This document shows, piece after piece, positions 43,883-53,000 of a DNA stretch of 64,000 bases. Each line of letters begins with the position of its first letter. Position 1 is the stretch's first letter. The notes below the pieces were generated by a model, which searched no databases, was not told where the DNA came from, and saw only the letters and a program-made list of their open reading frames with translations. The stretch is from contig NZ_CP043617.1 of NCBI RefSeq assembly GCF_009258225.1, positions 1,922,001-1,986,000 on the forward strand, in the 5' to 3' direction. Made by a program: the position numbers and the translations under genes. The stretch comes from Sulfurimonas lithotrophica (GTDB lineage: Bacteria; Campylobacterota; Campylobacteria; Campylobacterales; Sulfurimonadaceae).

Positions 43883-43941
43883 GGTATCATATCAAAGAAG
43901 CACTTATGACATTTTTATGACAATGTTCATTATTAAGATTT

Positions 43942-43959
43942 TAATAATGAATATCATTA
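43942..43959 (+). promoter_or_regulatory. Fur box before the FMN-binding operon
   Basis: TAATAATGAATATCATTA is a palindrome of Fur half sites 64 bp before the gene at 44024, on the other side of the divergent promoter region. Confidence 0.68.
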
Positions 43960-44023
43960 CTGTTGACAAAGGAAAAATATTGATATAGAATTTCAATATA
44001 AAAATATTAAAAAGATATATATA

Positions 44024-44545
44024 ATGAAAATAATCCTACTTATAACTATATTAAGTATATTTATAGATGCAAAGGTACTTACAAGCATAGATGAGGCGAT
44101 GAATGCTACATTCGGAGAAGATTGTAAGATCTCAAAAAAGACAATTCTTCTTAAAAACAATGAATTTAAAAAAGTTCAAAAAATAGCAAAGACAAAAATA
44201 AAATCTAAAATTTTTCAAGTATATTTTGCTAAAAAAGATTCTAAAACAATTGGTTACGGTGTACTAATCAGCAAAAAAATACGCTCAAAAAACGGAGTCG
44301 TTTTATATATGATTGATGTAAACGGCACGCTAAAAGAGATAGAGATAATAGCTTTTAACGAACCACTAGATTACCTACCGTCTAAAAAATGGAAAAATGA
44401 GTTTATAAATACTCCAAATTCCAAACTTTTAGAAGTCGGGAAAAATATACCTACCATAACGGGAGCTACTTTAAGTGCAAAAAGTATCACAAACTCGGCA
44501 AGAGTCGCTTTAGCTCTTTATGATATTAAACTAAAAGAGTTCTAA
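44024..44545 (+). CDS. FMN-binding domain protein, likely covalently flavinylated
   Basis: A 173-residue exported protein: N-terminal hydrophobic signal (MKIILLITILSIFIDA), then the FMN_bind domain (KTIGYGVLISKKIRSKNGVVLYMIDVNGTLKEIEI) and the flavinylation site TGATLSAKS with Thr149. ApbE attaches FMN to such a Thr, and an apbE gene is convergent at 45374. Related domains occur in RnfG and NosR. It overlaps the next membrane-protein gene by 1 bp. Probable role: an extracytoplasmic flavin electron carrier under Fur control, for example for ferric reduction (inference). Confidence 0.82.
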   Translation: MKIILLITILSIFIDAKVLTSIDEAMNATFGEDCKISKKTILLKNNEFKKVQKIAKTKIKSKIFQVYFAKKDSKTIGYGVLISKKIRSKNGVVLYMIDVNGTLKEIEIIAFNEPLDYLPSKKWKNEFINTPNSKLLEVGKNIPTITGATLSAKSITNSARVALALYDIKLKEF

Positions 44546-45018
44546 TGAAATTTTTAGTAGTTAAAGAACTTAACGAAGATGAAAACTTTAAGCCTCTACT
44601 GAGTGCTTTATTATCCTTTACGCTAATTTATCTATTTGTTGATATATTTGTGAAAAACCATTCTATAGGTTTTTTTCCAAAAGATATATTAAATAGTTTT
44701 TTAGGTAATGAAGACGAATATATAGATCCGATGCAGACGAGTGTTTTTTTAGAGTATTGGCATATGGAAATATTTTTTATTATGATGATTTTGCTAATAC
44801 TTAGTGCTATTTATATTCGCATACATAAAAATACAAAACTCACTTTAGTGATTTCAAATGCAAATCTTATCTGTGCACTTATATCTTTAATAAGCATAGC
44901 TATCACGTACTTTTACATACCCTCTTTTGTATATATATATTTTACAACATTTGTTATATGGCATCTACTGTCTCTTTATATATCTTTTAGCTCAATATAC
45001 AAGCTTTATTTTGCATAA
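44545..45018 (+). CDS. Four-helix membrane protein of the flavin operon, paralogue 1
   Basis: A 157-residue inner-membrane protein with four hydrophobic helices. A loop after helix 1 reads HSIGFFPKDILNSFLG and leads to LEYWHMEIFFIMMI, with His at a helix start, and a late helix has TTFVIWHLLSLY. The same plan (IGF-x-P-x-x-I, then a Pro/Trp-His helix start) is repeated in the next gene, so the two are probably diverged halves of one family. His residues in helices suggest haem or quinone contact. No named family assigned. Confidence 0.65.
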   Translation: MKFLVVKELNEDENFKPLLSALLSFTLIYLFVDIFVKNHSIGFFPKDILNSFLGNEDEYIDPMQTSVFLEYWHMEIFFIMMILLILSAIYIRIHKNTKLTLVISNANLICALISLISIAITYFYIPSFVYIYFTTFVIWHLLSLYISFSSIYKLYFA

Positions 45019-45430
45019 TTCATACAAAATCTTCATCTTATATTTTTTAGCATTTAATACTTTGCTTTTATTTAGTGCGATGGTTATTTTCAGTACAAAA
45101 ATAGGTTTTTCTCCAAGTAATATATATGAGTACTACGTAGATAAAACAATCATTGGAATTTTAAAAGTAAATCTTCCCCATATATTTGTATTTGCCTTAT
45201 TTAGCATGGTTCTTTTACATTTTTTAATCTTTACAAAGTATAAAAATCAAACTAAACATCTTACTGTTGTACTTTTTATAAGTGCAGTGTTTGAACTTAC
45301 TTCTTCACTATTTATAGTAAAGGGATTTTTTATTTTTTCTTATTTAAAGCTTATTAGTTTTGTAAGCTTTTACTCACTCATAATATATATATCTGTTCTG
45401 ATTATATTTGACATTCTCAGATATAGATAA
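45011..45430 (+). CDS. Four-helix membrane protein of the flavin operon, paralogue 2
   Basis: A 139-residue membrane protein if the TTG at 45011 is the start, overlapping the previous gene by 8 bp. A further in-frame ATG at 44927 would overlap far more. Helix 1 is followed by TKIGFSPSNIYEYYV, then NLPHIFVFALFSMVLLHFLIF, where two His are 13 residues apart in one helix, the spacing seen in haem-b-binding helices. It may form a heterodimer with paralogue 1 to carry electrons to the FMN protein. Its 3' end overlaps apbE on the opposite strand by 57 bp. Confidence 0.6.
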   Translation: MHNSYKIFILYFLAFNTLLLFSAMVIFSTKIGFSPSNIYEYYVDKTIIGILKVNLPHIFVFALFSMVLLHFLIFTKYKNQTKHLTVVLFISAVFELTSSLFIVKGFFIFSYLKLISFVSFYSLIIYISVLIIFDILRYR

Positions 45431-46339
45431 GTCAAAATATTGCATATAGTTTTTACTAATTAATATCTCTTTTGTAGCTGTAACTATTATATATGCCAAC
45501 GGAAGTGAGTCTAAAAACTTTATGCTTTTTGAAAACGGCATAACTGAAGCTGCCGTAGCATAAGCATCTATATCTGCATTTGGCAAAGAAGATACAAGTG
45601 TGATAGAACTAAACGATACCTGAGGTTTTTTGGAGTATGGGTCTATTAAATGAGTGTTTTTTTGATTTTTTACATATCTGTTATATGTCCCGCTTGTACT
45701 AATAGAACTAATATTTTGCTTTGTATTGATTTTAAAAATACTAGAGTTTTCTTTAAAAGGGTTCTGCACTCCGACTTTGCATCTACCTATACACGCAATA
45801 TCCCCACTAAGAGATATTTGTGCTTTTTTTATATTATTTTTCAAATAATATTCCTTTACCTTATCAACTGCATATCCTTTACCCATACCGCCAAAATCTA
45901 GTTTTATTTTGGCTTCTAAGCTTGCTTCATAACTATTAAATTTAATATCTCTAAAACTTGTAAGTGTAGATTTTAGAACTTTAGGATGCGGAATATAAGT
46001 TCTATTTTCTCCAAATCTGTAGAGTTGTTTACTTATATTTCCTATTGCTACATTAAAGTATCCATCTGTTTTTTCATAATATTTTTGACAAAGCTTTAAA
46101 ACTTCATATGTGTATAGATCAAGTTTTACGTATCTGTCTTTATTTAATGTTTGTACTGTACTTTTAGGTTTATATGTAGAGAGAGAATTTTCTACATCTT
46201 TAATTATTTCAAACCCCTCTTCTATAAGCTGGGGGTTTTTCTCCAAACTTATAGATGCAAAAGTTCCCATAAGAACTTTTGTTCTGGTTGAAGAGAGAAG
46301 AAGTGTAGTAAATAAAAATAGCAGTATTAAATATTTCAT
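45374..46339 (-). CDS. apbE: FAD:protein FMN transferase ApbE
   Basis: A 321-residue exported enzyme that moves FMN from FAD onto a Thr of FMN-binding proteins. Signal peptide (about 1-17), then KVLMGTFASISLEKN, KLDFGGMGKGYAVDKVKEY, ISLSGDIACIG, THLIDPYSKKP and PNADIDAYATAASVM, the Mg/FAD-site series of the family. The probable substrate is the FMN-binding protein at 44024. It follows the porin at 46349 by 9 bp and is in the same Fur-led transcript. Confidence 0.92.
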   Translation of the reverse strand: MKYLILLFLFTTLLLSSTRTKVLMGTFASISLEKNPQLIEEGFEIIKDVENSLSTYKPKSTVQTLNKDRYVKLDLYTYEVLKLCQKYYEKTDGYFNVAIGNISKQLYRFGENRTYIPHPKVLKSTLTSFRDIKFNSYEASLEAKIKLDFGGMGKGYAVDKVKEYYLKNNIKKAQISLSGDIACIGRCKVGVQNPFKENSSIFKINTKQNISSISTSGTYNRYVKNQKNTHLIDPYSKKPQVSFSSITLVSSLPNADIDAYATAASVMPFSKSIKFLDSLPLAYIIVTATKEILISKNYMQYFDLSISENVKYNQNRYIYYE

Positions 46340-46348
46340 ATAATCTTT

Positions 46349-47629
46349 TTAGAACTGATATGTAAACATCATCTGGAATCTATCCCAATCATATGATGTT
46401 TTGACCTTATTTTCCAAGTCTCTGGATATTACGTATAAGCCCGTAAGTGCAAAATCTTCGTCGTAGCTATATTCAAAACCCATATCTTGTTCTTGTATTC
46501 TTTCTTTTACCCCTAGCGAGTTTTTCTCACCCGTAAAAATTCCTATAGAATACAGCATTTTTAATTTACTTAAAGTATAAGTAGTACCCATCACAACAGC
46601 CTCGGCATCTCTGTCTATTGCTATTTCATCTATTATCATGGTGTCCATACTTGTATATAATGAACCGCCGCCTAAGCCTGAAAAGCTCTCTTTATCTTTA
46701 TGTTCATGTGCTTTATTATAGCCCAAGTTAATACCGAACTTATCTATAAATGCACCTATATAAGCACCGTAAACAGTCGCTTCTATACCGCTGTTATCTA
46801 TCTCTTTTTCTCTAAGGTACTGAGCATCCACATGGATATAAAGCTCTTTTGATATGTCAAAATCAAATCCGCCGTCGATATATACTGCATTGGTTAAACC
46901 TGTCATATTGTAATACCAAGTATTAAAATATTTTTCAGAGTTAGTATAAGATATCCCGCCGATATTTATACCGTGCGTACCTAGTTTTTGCCAACCATCA
47001 TCCAAACCTGCATCTACACCTTGCCATTTTCCGTATTTTGCTGCATAAAACGTAAAGTCTGATTTTTTATAAGTTAAAGTATAACCTTCAAAAGTATTTG
47101 AAATCATTCTAATATCGTCACTGTCGGCCAACGGCGTATCTATAAGTTGACGACCTGCACGAAAATTAAAACCTTCATTTTTATAGTTTATATACGCTTC
47201 ACTGGCAACTACATAATTACCGGTTGAAGACGATAACTCCGTATTATGTTTTTGCATTTCTCCTGTAGCCCAATCTACATCATTTGATATCAAAACACCA
47301 AAAGCCGCGTTAAAGCCGTTTAAAGAAGCGAGTTCATACTTTAGTGCTCCACCTATCGCCGTAGCATAAGTATCACTTACACCCTTTTCCTTATTGCTAT
47401 ACCAAGCCGAAACTGTTCTAATTTGACCGATAACCTTTGCATCGCTAAATATACTTTTAAAAGCTTCAACAGCCGAAACTTCTTTTTGTTCTACCTTACT
47501 ACCTTCATCTATAGTCTGTCTAACAGAGTGTATTTTTTCGACACTTTTTTTTTCATCGTTATCGGCTCCGTTTAAAAGCGTAAAAAAGGTTACTTGTGTT
47601 AAAAGTAATATTTTATAAAAATTTTTCAA
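46349..47629 (-). CDS. OprD-family outer-membrane porin, Fur-led
   Basis: A 426-residue barrel protein of the same family as the porin at 245-1687: KVIGQIRTVSAWYSN, GAALKYELASLNGF-type strand pairs, FRAGRQLIDTPLADSDDIRMISNTFEGY and a terminal MFTYQF. The start is ambiguous. I prefer a TTG at 47629 because GGGGAA lies 7 bases upstream and the signal peptide then begins KNFYKILLLTQ. An ATG at 47647 has no clear site. It precedes apbE and follows two Fur boxes, so it may admit an iron-related or electron-transfer substrate. Confidence 0.8.
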   Translation of the reverse strand: MKNFYKILLLTQVTFFTLLNGADNDEKKSVEKIHSVRQTIDEGSKVEQKEVSAVEAFKSIFSDAKVIGQIRTVSAWYSNKEKGVSDTYATAIGGALKYELASLNGFNAAFGVLISNDVDWATGEMQKHNTELSSSTGNYVVASEAYINYKNEGFNFRAGRQLIDTPLADSDDIRMISNTFEGYTLTYKKSDFTFYAAKYGKWQGVDAGLDDGWQKLGTHGINIGGISYTNSEKYFNTWYYNMTGLTNAVYIDGGFDFDISKELYIHVDAQYLREKEIDNSGIEATVYGAYIGAFIDKFGINLGYNKAHEHKDKESFSGLGGGSLYTSMDTMIIDEIAIDRDAEAVVMGTTYTLSKLKMLYSIGIFTGEKNSLGVKERIQEQDMGFEYSYDEDFALTGLYVISRDLENKVKTSYDWDRFQMMFTYQF

Positions 47630-47653
47630 TTTATTCCCCAAAAACATTTTGAT

Positions 47654-47676
47654 ATGAAAATGATAATGATTTTCAT
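47654..47676 (-). promoter_or_regulatory. Fur box before the porin-apbE operon
   Basis: A 23-bp near-perfect palindrome (ATGAAAATGATAA at the left arm, TGATTTTCAT at the right) with a TGATAATGATTTTCA core, immediately upstream of the porin start. Confidence 0.75.
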
Positions 47677-47692
47677 CTTATAAATAACTTAA

Positions 47693-47710
47693 TAATGATA
47701 ATTTTTATCA
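47693..47710 (-). promoter_or_regulatory. Second Fur-like element before the porin
   Basis: TAATGATAATTTTTATCA holds one good half site and one weaker half site. It lies 17 bp upstream of the stronger box. Confidence 0.5.
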
Positions 47711-47741
47711 AGAAAAAATATATTAATAATTTAAACATCTT

Positions 47742-47751
47742 TTGTTATAAT
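47742..47751 (+). promoter_or_regulatory. Probable -10 element for pssA
   Basis: TTGTTATAAT gives an extended -10 (TATAAT at 47746-47751), about 37 bp before the pssA start. Confidence 0.5.
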
Positions 47752-47787
47752 TTTAAAAAATATTTCCACCACAACAGAGGCTAGTTA

Positions 47788-48345
47788 ATGAAATTTCTTT
47801 TTACGTCTTCATCTCAGTTTAATCTTGCAAATATGTTTACGTTCGTAAATATAACTGCTGGATTATTAGCTGTATATTGCATATCCCAACACAACTTTTT
47901 CGTAGCTATAATATTTGCTTGGATAGGTGGAGCATTTGATATATTTGACGGAAAGATAGCTAGAAAATACGGCCTCTCAAATGAGTTTGGAATCCAACTC
48001 GACAGTTTTGCGGACTTTTTAAGTTTTGTACTAGTTCCGGTATTTTTAATATTTGAAGCCGTATATTCCCCTGCTGATATGGGTTATTTACTTTTACTTG
48101 CAGGTATTGTTAGCATCTACTATGTCATATCGGGATTAAGAAGACTTATATACTTTAATATAAATGCAGATGCAGGTGAAGTAGAAAACTATTTTACGGG
48201 TGTACCGACCCCTTTAGGGGCTATACTTTTATGGTTGGCATATGTAGGATATATATATTCTATACTGCCCGCTACTGCAGTTATTGTTATTATGATTTTA
48301 ATCGGTTGGAGCCTAAACTCAAAGATAAAAGTTAAACACCTCTAA
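47788..48345 (+). CDS. pssA: CDP-diacylglycerol-serine O-phosphatidyltransferase
   Basis: An inner-membrane enzyme making phosphatidylserine from CDP-diacylglycerol and serine. The CDP-alcohol transferase signature DG-x2-AR-x8-G-x3-D-x3-D is exact in DGKIARKYGLSNEFGIQLD and the following SFAD (about residues 54-76). 185 residues with about six helices is on the short side but within the range for this phylum. Confidence 0.92.
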   Translation: MKFLFTSSSQFNLANMFTFVNITAGLLAVYCISQHNFFVAIIFAWIGGAFDIFDGKIARKYGLSNEFGIQLDSFADFLSFVLVPVFLIFEAVYSPADMGYLLLLAGIVSIYYVISGLRRLIYFNINADAGEVENYFTGVPTPLGAILLWLAYVGYIYSILPATAVIVIMILIGWSLNSKIKVKHL

Positions 48346-48347
48346 GT

Positions 48348-48737
48348 TTACTTGGAATTAACTGCGTATTTTCCGCTTCCAAGTAAAAATATAACTATAG
48401 ACATAAGCAGATATAAAAGCGGTAATTCAATTACTGGTGCTCCGTGTTTTCCGAGCTCAAATAAAGATGAACCGTGAGCTAAAAATATAGCCATCAACAT
48501 TGTAAAGGCAAGTCCTAAAGAAGCTACTCTTGCATATAAACCCAAAATAATTAAAACAGGAAATACAAGCTCACCGACAAATACGCCATAAGCAAAAAAT
48601 TCAGGCAAACCCGCATTTGTAGTTAGATATCTGACTCCGCTGATACCGTTTATAATTTTTTCAAAACCGTGAAAAAGCATTAAAACACCTACACTTATTC
48701 TTAAAATCAGTTTGGCAATATCCGGTGAATGAAACAT
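48348..48737 (-). CDS. DoxX-family membrane protein
   Basis: A 129-residue protein with four helices. The DoxX pattern: LILRISVGVLMLFHGFEKI, AYGVFVGELVFPVLIILGLYARVASLGLAFTMLMAIFLAH. An AAGGAG site precedes the ATG. DoxX proteins are linked to redox or respiratory modules but no firm activity is known. It ends 2 bp from the convergent pssA stop. Confidence 0.85.
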   Translation of the reverse strand: MFHSPDIAKLILRISVGVLMLFHGFEKIINGISGVRYLTTNAGLPEFFAYGVFVGELVFPVLIILGLYARVASLGLAFTMLMAIFLAHGSSLFELGKHGAPVIELPLLYLLMSIVIFLLGSGKYAVNSK

Positions 48738-48785
48738 ATTTACAAGCTCCTTTTATAATTGTGTACTTTGTTTTTTCGATTCTTG

Positions 48786-48791
48786 TATAAT
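48786..48791 (+). promoter_or_regulatory. Probable -10 element for the orphan response regulator
   Basis: TATAAT preceded by a TG-containing TCTTG, 21 bp upstream of the regulator start. Confidence 0.45.
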
Positions 48792-48811
48792 ACCCTAATG
48801 GGAGTTAACTA

Positions 48812-49498
48812 ATGATAGATATTCTTAAAAATTTTACTATTTTGTATGTTGAAGACGATGAAGTAGTTCGTAAAAGTGCTCTTGAGTATTTAAGCAGAAT
48901 TTCAAAAAAAGTACTAGAGGCAAAAGACGGTAAAGAGGCTATAAAAATATATAAACAAGAAAAACCCGACATAATCATTACCGATATATCTATGCCCAAA
49001 TTAAACGGTCTTGATATGGCAAGTTATATCCGTACACACGATAGAAATGTACAAATCATAGTAGCTACGGCTCACTCTGATGTAGAGTATTTGATGCAGG
49101 CAGTCGAATTACAACTTGTTAAATATATAATTAAACCTATAACAAAAGAAAAACTCTTAGATGCACTGGAGAAATCTATGGTGCTTATCAAAGATAAAAG
49201 TAAGTTCAATCTGCCCCTTAGCGAGAGTTGTTATTATAATGCGTATGAAAAAATAATCATCGAAGATGAAAAACAGATAAAACTAACAAAAAACGAGACA
49301 CTGTTTTTAGACCTTTTAGCCCATCATCATAGTCGAGTAGTAACTTATGAAGAAATAGAGAATGCAATCTGGCCATATGAAGGGATGAGTCAAGATGCTA
49401 TTCGCTCCCTTGTTAGAGGGATTAGGAAAAAAGTCCCAAAAGGAGCGATAGACAATATCAGCGGAAGCGGATATAAACTTAATATTTATAAATTTTAA
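48812..49498 (+). CDS. Orphan OmpR-type response regulator
   Basis: A 228-residue regulator: receiver with D15-D16, phosphoacceptor D58 (IIITDISMPKLNGLD) and KPITKEKL, followed by a winged helix (TKNETLFLDLLAHHHSRVVTYEEIENAIW, ending ISGSGYKLNIYKF). GGGAG lies 7 bases upstream. No kinase is adjacent; the nearest is the Cache-domain kinase at 55755, which lacks its own regulator gene. Confidence 0.88.
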   Translation: MIDILKNFTILYVEDDEVVRKSALEYLSRISKKVLEAKDGKEAIKIYKQEKPDIIITDISMPKLNGLDMASYIRTHDRNVQIIVATAHSDVEYLMQAVELQLVKYIIKPITKEKLLDALEKSMVLIKDKSKFNLPLSESCYYNAYEKIIIEDEKQIKLTKNETLFLDLLAHHHSRVVTYEEIENAIWPYEGMSQDAIRSLVRGIRKKVPKGAIDNISGSGYKLNIYKF

Positions 49499-49505
49499 GT
49501 TTATA

Positions 49506-49943
49506 TTATTTCAACATTGAACCTAACATCCATAACTCTTTTTCAAGAGCTGCAATATTGTCATCTGCAAATGTAGCAGTTGTTTTATCAGCCGCTTTAT
49601 CAGCTTCGTCACTAATTTTTGAAAAAAGTTTTAAAAGATACTCGTAATCTGTAATAATACTTTTCACAACTTCTTTTGATCTAAAAGTATCTTTCTTTTC
49701 CTCTTTTATTTTGGTAGCTTTTGCAAGGTCACTCATAGTAAGGTATGGTTTACCTCCAAGTTGGATAACACGCTCGGCAGCATCATCGTAAAGTGTGGAC
49801 ATATTAGTATATATCTCTTCGGTTTTTAAATGTACCGGAACAAAATCCATTCCTTTAACATTCCAATGATAGTTATGTATTTTTATATATAATGCATTAG
49901 CATCTGCCTGTAATTGTTTTAATTGATTTATAACTTTTGCCAT
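49506..49943 (-). CDS. dps: Dps-type mini-ferritin
   Basis: A 145-residue ferroxidase that forms a 12-mer, protecting DNA from iron and peroxide. The inter-subunit ferroxidase site lies in NYHWNVKGMDFVPVHLKTEEIY followed by DDAAERVIQLGG. Start set at 49943 (MAKVINQLKQL) with AAGGAG 8 bases upstream. A perfect inverted repeat at 49984-50018 lies 40 bp before the start. No Fur box seen. Confidence 0.93.
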   Translation of the reverse strand: MAKVINQLKQLQADANALYIKIHNYHWNVKGMDFVPVHLKTEEIYTNMSTLYDDAAERVIQLGGKPYLTMSDLAKATKIKEEKKDTFRSKEVVKSIITDYEYLLKLFSKISDEADKAADKTTATFADDNIAALEKELWMLGSMLK

Positions 49944-49983
49944 TTTTTTCTCCTTATTTTTATGGTAAGGATATTGTAACATA

Positions 49984-50018
49984 TAATTCTAAAGGATAAT
50001 AATTTTCCTTTAGAATTA
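49984..50018. other. 13-bp perfect inverted repeat between dps and the metal pump
   Basis: TAATTCTAAAGGA (49984-49996) is exactly complementary to 50006-50018 around a 9-base loop. On the plus strand a T-run follows. It could be an operator for dps or the end signal of the pump operon; the minus-strand side lacks a U-tract. Confidence 0.5.
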
Positions 50019-50035
50019 ATTTTTTAAATTAAGAA

Positions 50036-53000
50036 TCATTTATGGTCTGATTTTAAAATAAATTTATGATACAAAATAGGCAGAAGTATCAGAGTTAAAA
50101 ACGTAGATGAAACTAAACCGTTTATTATCACTATAGCAAGAGGTTTTTGTATCTCCGAACCCGGACCCGTTGCAAAAAGCATAGGTATAAGTCCAAGTGC
50201 TGCTATGGATGCAGTCATTAGTACGGGACGCAATCTTCTAATAGAACCTAAGGTTACCACCTCTAACGAATCTTTTACACTCTCTTTTAAATAGTTAAAA
50301 TAGTTTAGCATCACAACCCCGTTTAATACGGCTATACCCATTAGGGCAATAAATCCCACAGATGCAGGTACACTCAGATATTCCCCCGTCAGGTAAAGTC
50401 CAAACACACCGCCTATTAAAGCAAAAGGTATATTTAGTAAAACCAAAAATGCCTGAAGACTTGATTTAAAAGTCAAAAGGAGCAGTATAAAAACTAAGCC
50501 GATACTGATAGGAACAATTATAGACAATCTTTTTGAAGCACGCTGTTGGTTTTGATACTCACCTGCATACTCTATAAAATACCCCTGAGGCAATTTGATG
50601 GAAGATTCTATTTTATTTCTTAGTTCATCCACAAAACCTACTAAGTCACGCCCGATAACATTTGTCTGAACTAAACTTTTTCTCATACCGTCCTCATGGT
50701 CGATTTGAACCGGTCCACCGGTCATTTTAAAATTTACTAGTTCATTTACTTCGACACTGTTTCCGTTATCCAGTACATATTGCAAGTCGATATTTCCGTG
50801 CATGCTGGTTTGAAGTTTTTTAGAACCCTTAATCATAAGGGGTATCCTTCTAAGATCTTCTTGTATTATTCCAACCTCAACACCGTCCACGCTGGCTTTA
50901 AGGTACGATGAGAGTTCATCACGACTTACCCCGTATCTTGCCATAGCTTCATCTTTAAACTCTACTTCCCAGTATGTTACACCCTCGTTAGCTTTTTTAT
51001 AAACATCACTGCTTCCTCTTATAGACTCTGTTATTCTAGCTACATCTTTTGCTATGCTCTCTAACTTTACTGTATCTCCACCGTATATATTCACGACTAT
51101 ATCTCCGCGTGAACCGCTTAACATCTCAGATACGCGCATAGCTATGGGTTGAGTAAATCCGTATTCGATTCCTACAAATTCATCAAGTACCCTTCTAAAC
51201 TCGTCTAAAAGCCACTCATTTGAAGGTACACGCCACTCATCTTTTGGCTTTAATACCAAAAAGGTATCCGTATCGTTAAGCCCCATCGGGTCAAGTCCTA
51301 TCTCGTCACTTCCCCCACGTGCAACAATAGAGATAACTTCGGGTACTTCTTTTAAAAGACTTTGTTGTATTTTTAAATCTATATCCCTGCTGGCTTCCAA
51401 TGAAATCGACGGATTTTTCTCTATACCGATAATGACGTTTCCTTCATCAAGTTCAGGCATAAAAGTCTTACCGACCTGCATATAAGCAAGAACTGCTGCA
51501 ATCCATAAAACACCGACTATTGCAAAAACAATTTTTTGATGCGAGAGTGCATATTTTAAAGATTTTTCATAAATATTTTCCAAAAAGACCATAAGTGCAA
51601 CTTTTGGATGGGATGTTTGTTTTAAAATGTAAAAACTCACGACAGGTATAAAAGTAAGCGCTAAAATAAGAGATGACGTAAGTGCAAACACTATACTTAA
51701 TGCAACGGGTACAAAAAGTTTACCCTCTAAACCTTCAAGTGTCAATAAGGGTAAGAAAACTATGATGATTATTAAAATACCCGTAAAAACAGGAGTGGCA
51801 ACTTCTTTTGCAGAGTCCATAACCAATTGTAATTTAGACTTGTCTTTATTTGCCTCATCATACAGATGCTCGCTGATGTTTTCGACCATAACAACACCTG
51901 CATCTACAAGCATACCTATTGCTATTGCCAAACCGCCCAAACTCATAAGATTAGCCGTTATTCCAAAATAACTCATAGCAATAAAGGTCATCATAGCAGC
52001 AAAAGGTAGAATTATTGCAACGCTAAAAGCAGATGCAAAATTTCCTAAAAATAAAAACAGGACTATTACTATTAAAATCAAAGCTTCTATAAGTGCAGTC
52101 GAGACGGTGTGTATAGCTTTTGAGACTAAGTCTGAGCGATCATAAAATATATTTAGGCTTGTACCTTTTGGCAAATCTTTTTCTATTTTTTCAAGTTCAC
52201 TTTTTACCCTTACTAAAACTTTTGAAGTATCTTCCCCTTTTCTTGATAAAATCAAACCTTCAACAGCCTCTTCTTTACCGTCTTTTGTAACAAAACCTCC
52301 ACGGGTTAAAGAGCCTATTTGAACACTTGCTATATCGGATACTCTAATATTTCTGCCGTTATCGTATTTAACGATTAAGTTTGATATATCGTTTATATTT
52401 TTGAGTCTGCCCTCAGAACGTACAAAAAGACTTTGTTCACCTATGGACAACCTTCCGACTCCGTCATTTTTATTATTTTTCTCTAAAACCTCTTTTAAAC
52501 GTTCCATAGTTACTTTGTATAACTTCATTTTAGAAAAATCAGGGACTACTTCATATGTTTTTACATATCCTCCGAGTGCATTTGCCTCAGCTACCCCGTC
52601 AATTGAGCGGATTCTTTTGTTTATAACCCAGTCAAGCAAAGTTCTTTTTTGCATCAAATCAAGCGTATCGGATTCTATGGTAAACATTAAAACTTCTCCG
52701 AGCGGCGTAGTAATAGGGGCTAATCCACCCGATACATTGGCAGGTAAGAGATCTTTAACTTCACTAAGTCTTTGAGCTACCTGTTGTCTTGCCCAATATA
52801 TATCTACACCGTCTTCAAAATCTATAGTAATATCGCAAAGACCGTATTTTGAAAGCGAGCGAACAATTTTTTGGTTTGGAATACTTTGCATATTTTGCTC
52901 AACGGGAATCATTACGCGAGCTTCCATTTCTGAAGGCGTCATACCTGAAGATTTTAAAATAATTTTTACCTGTGTAGGTGCTACGTCGGGGTATGCATCT

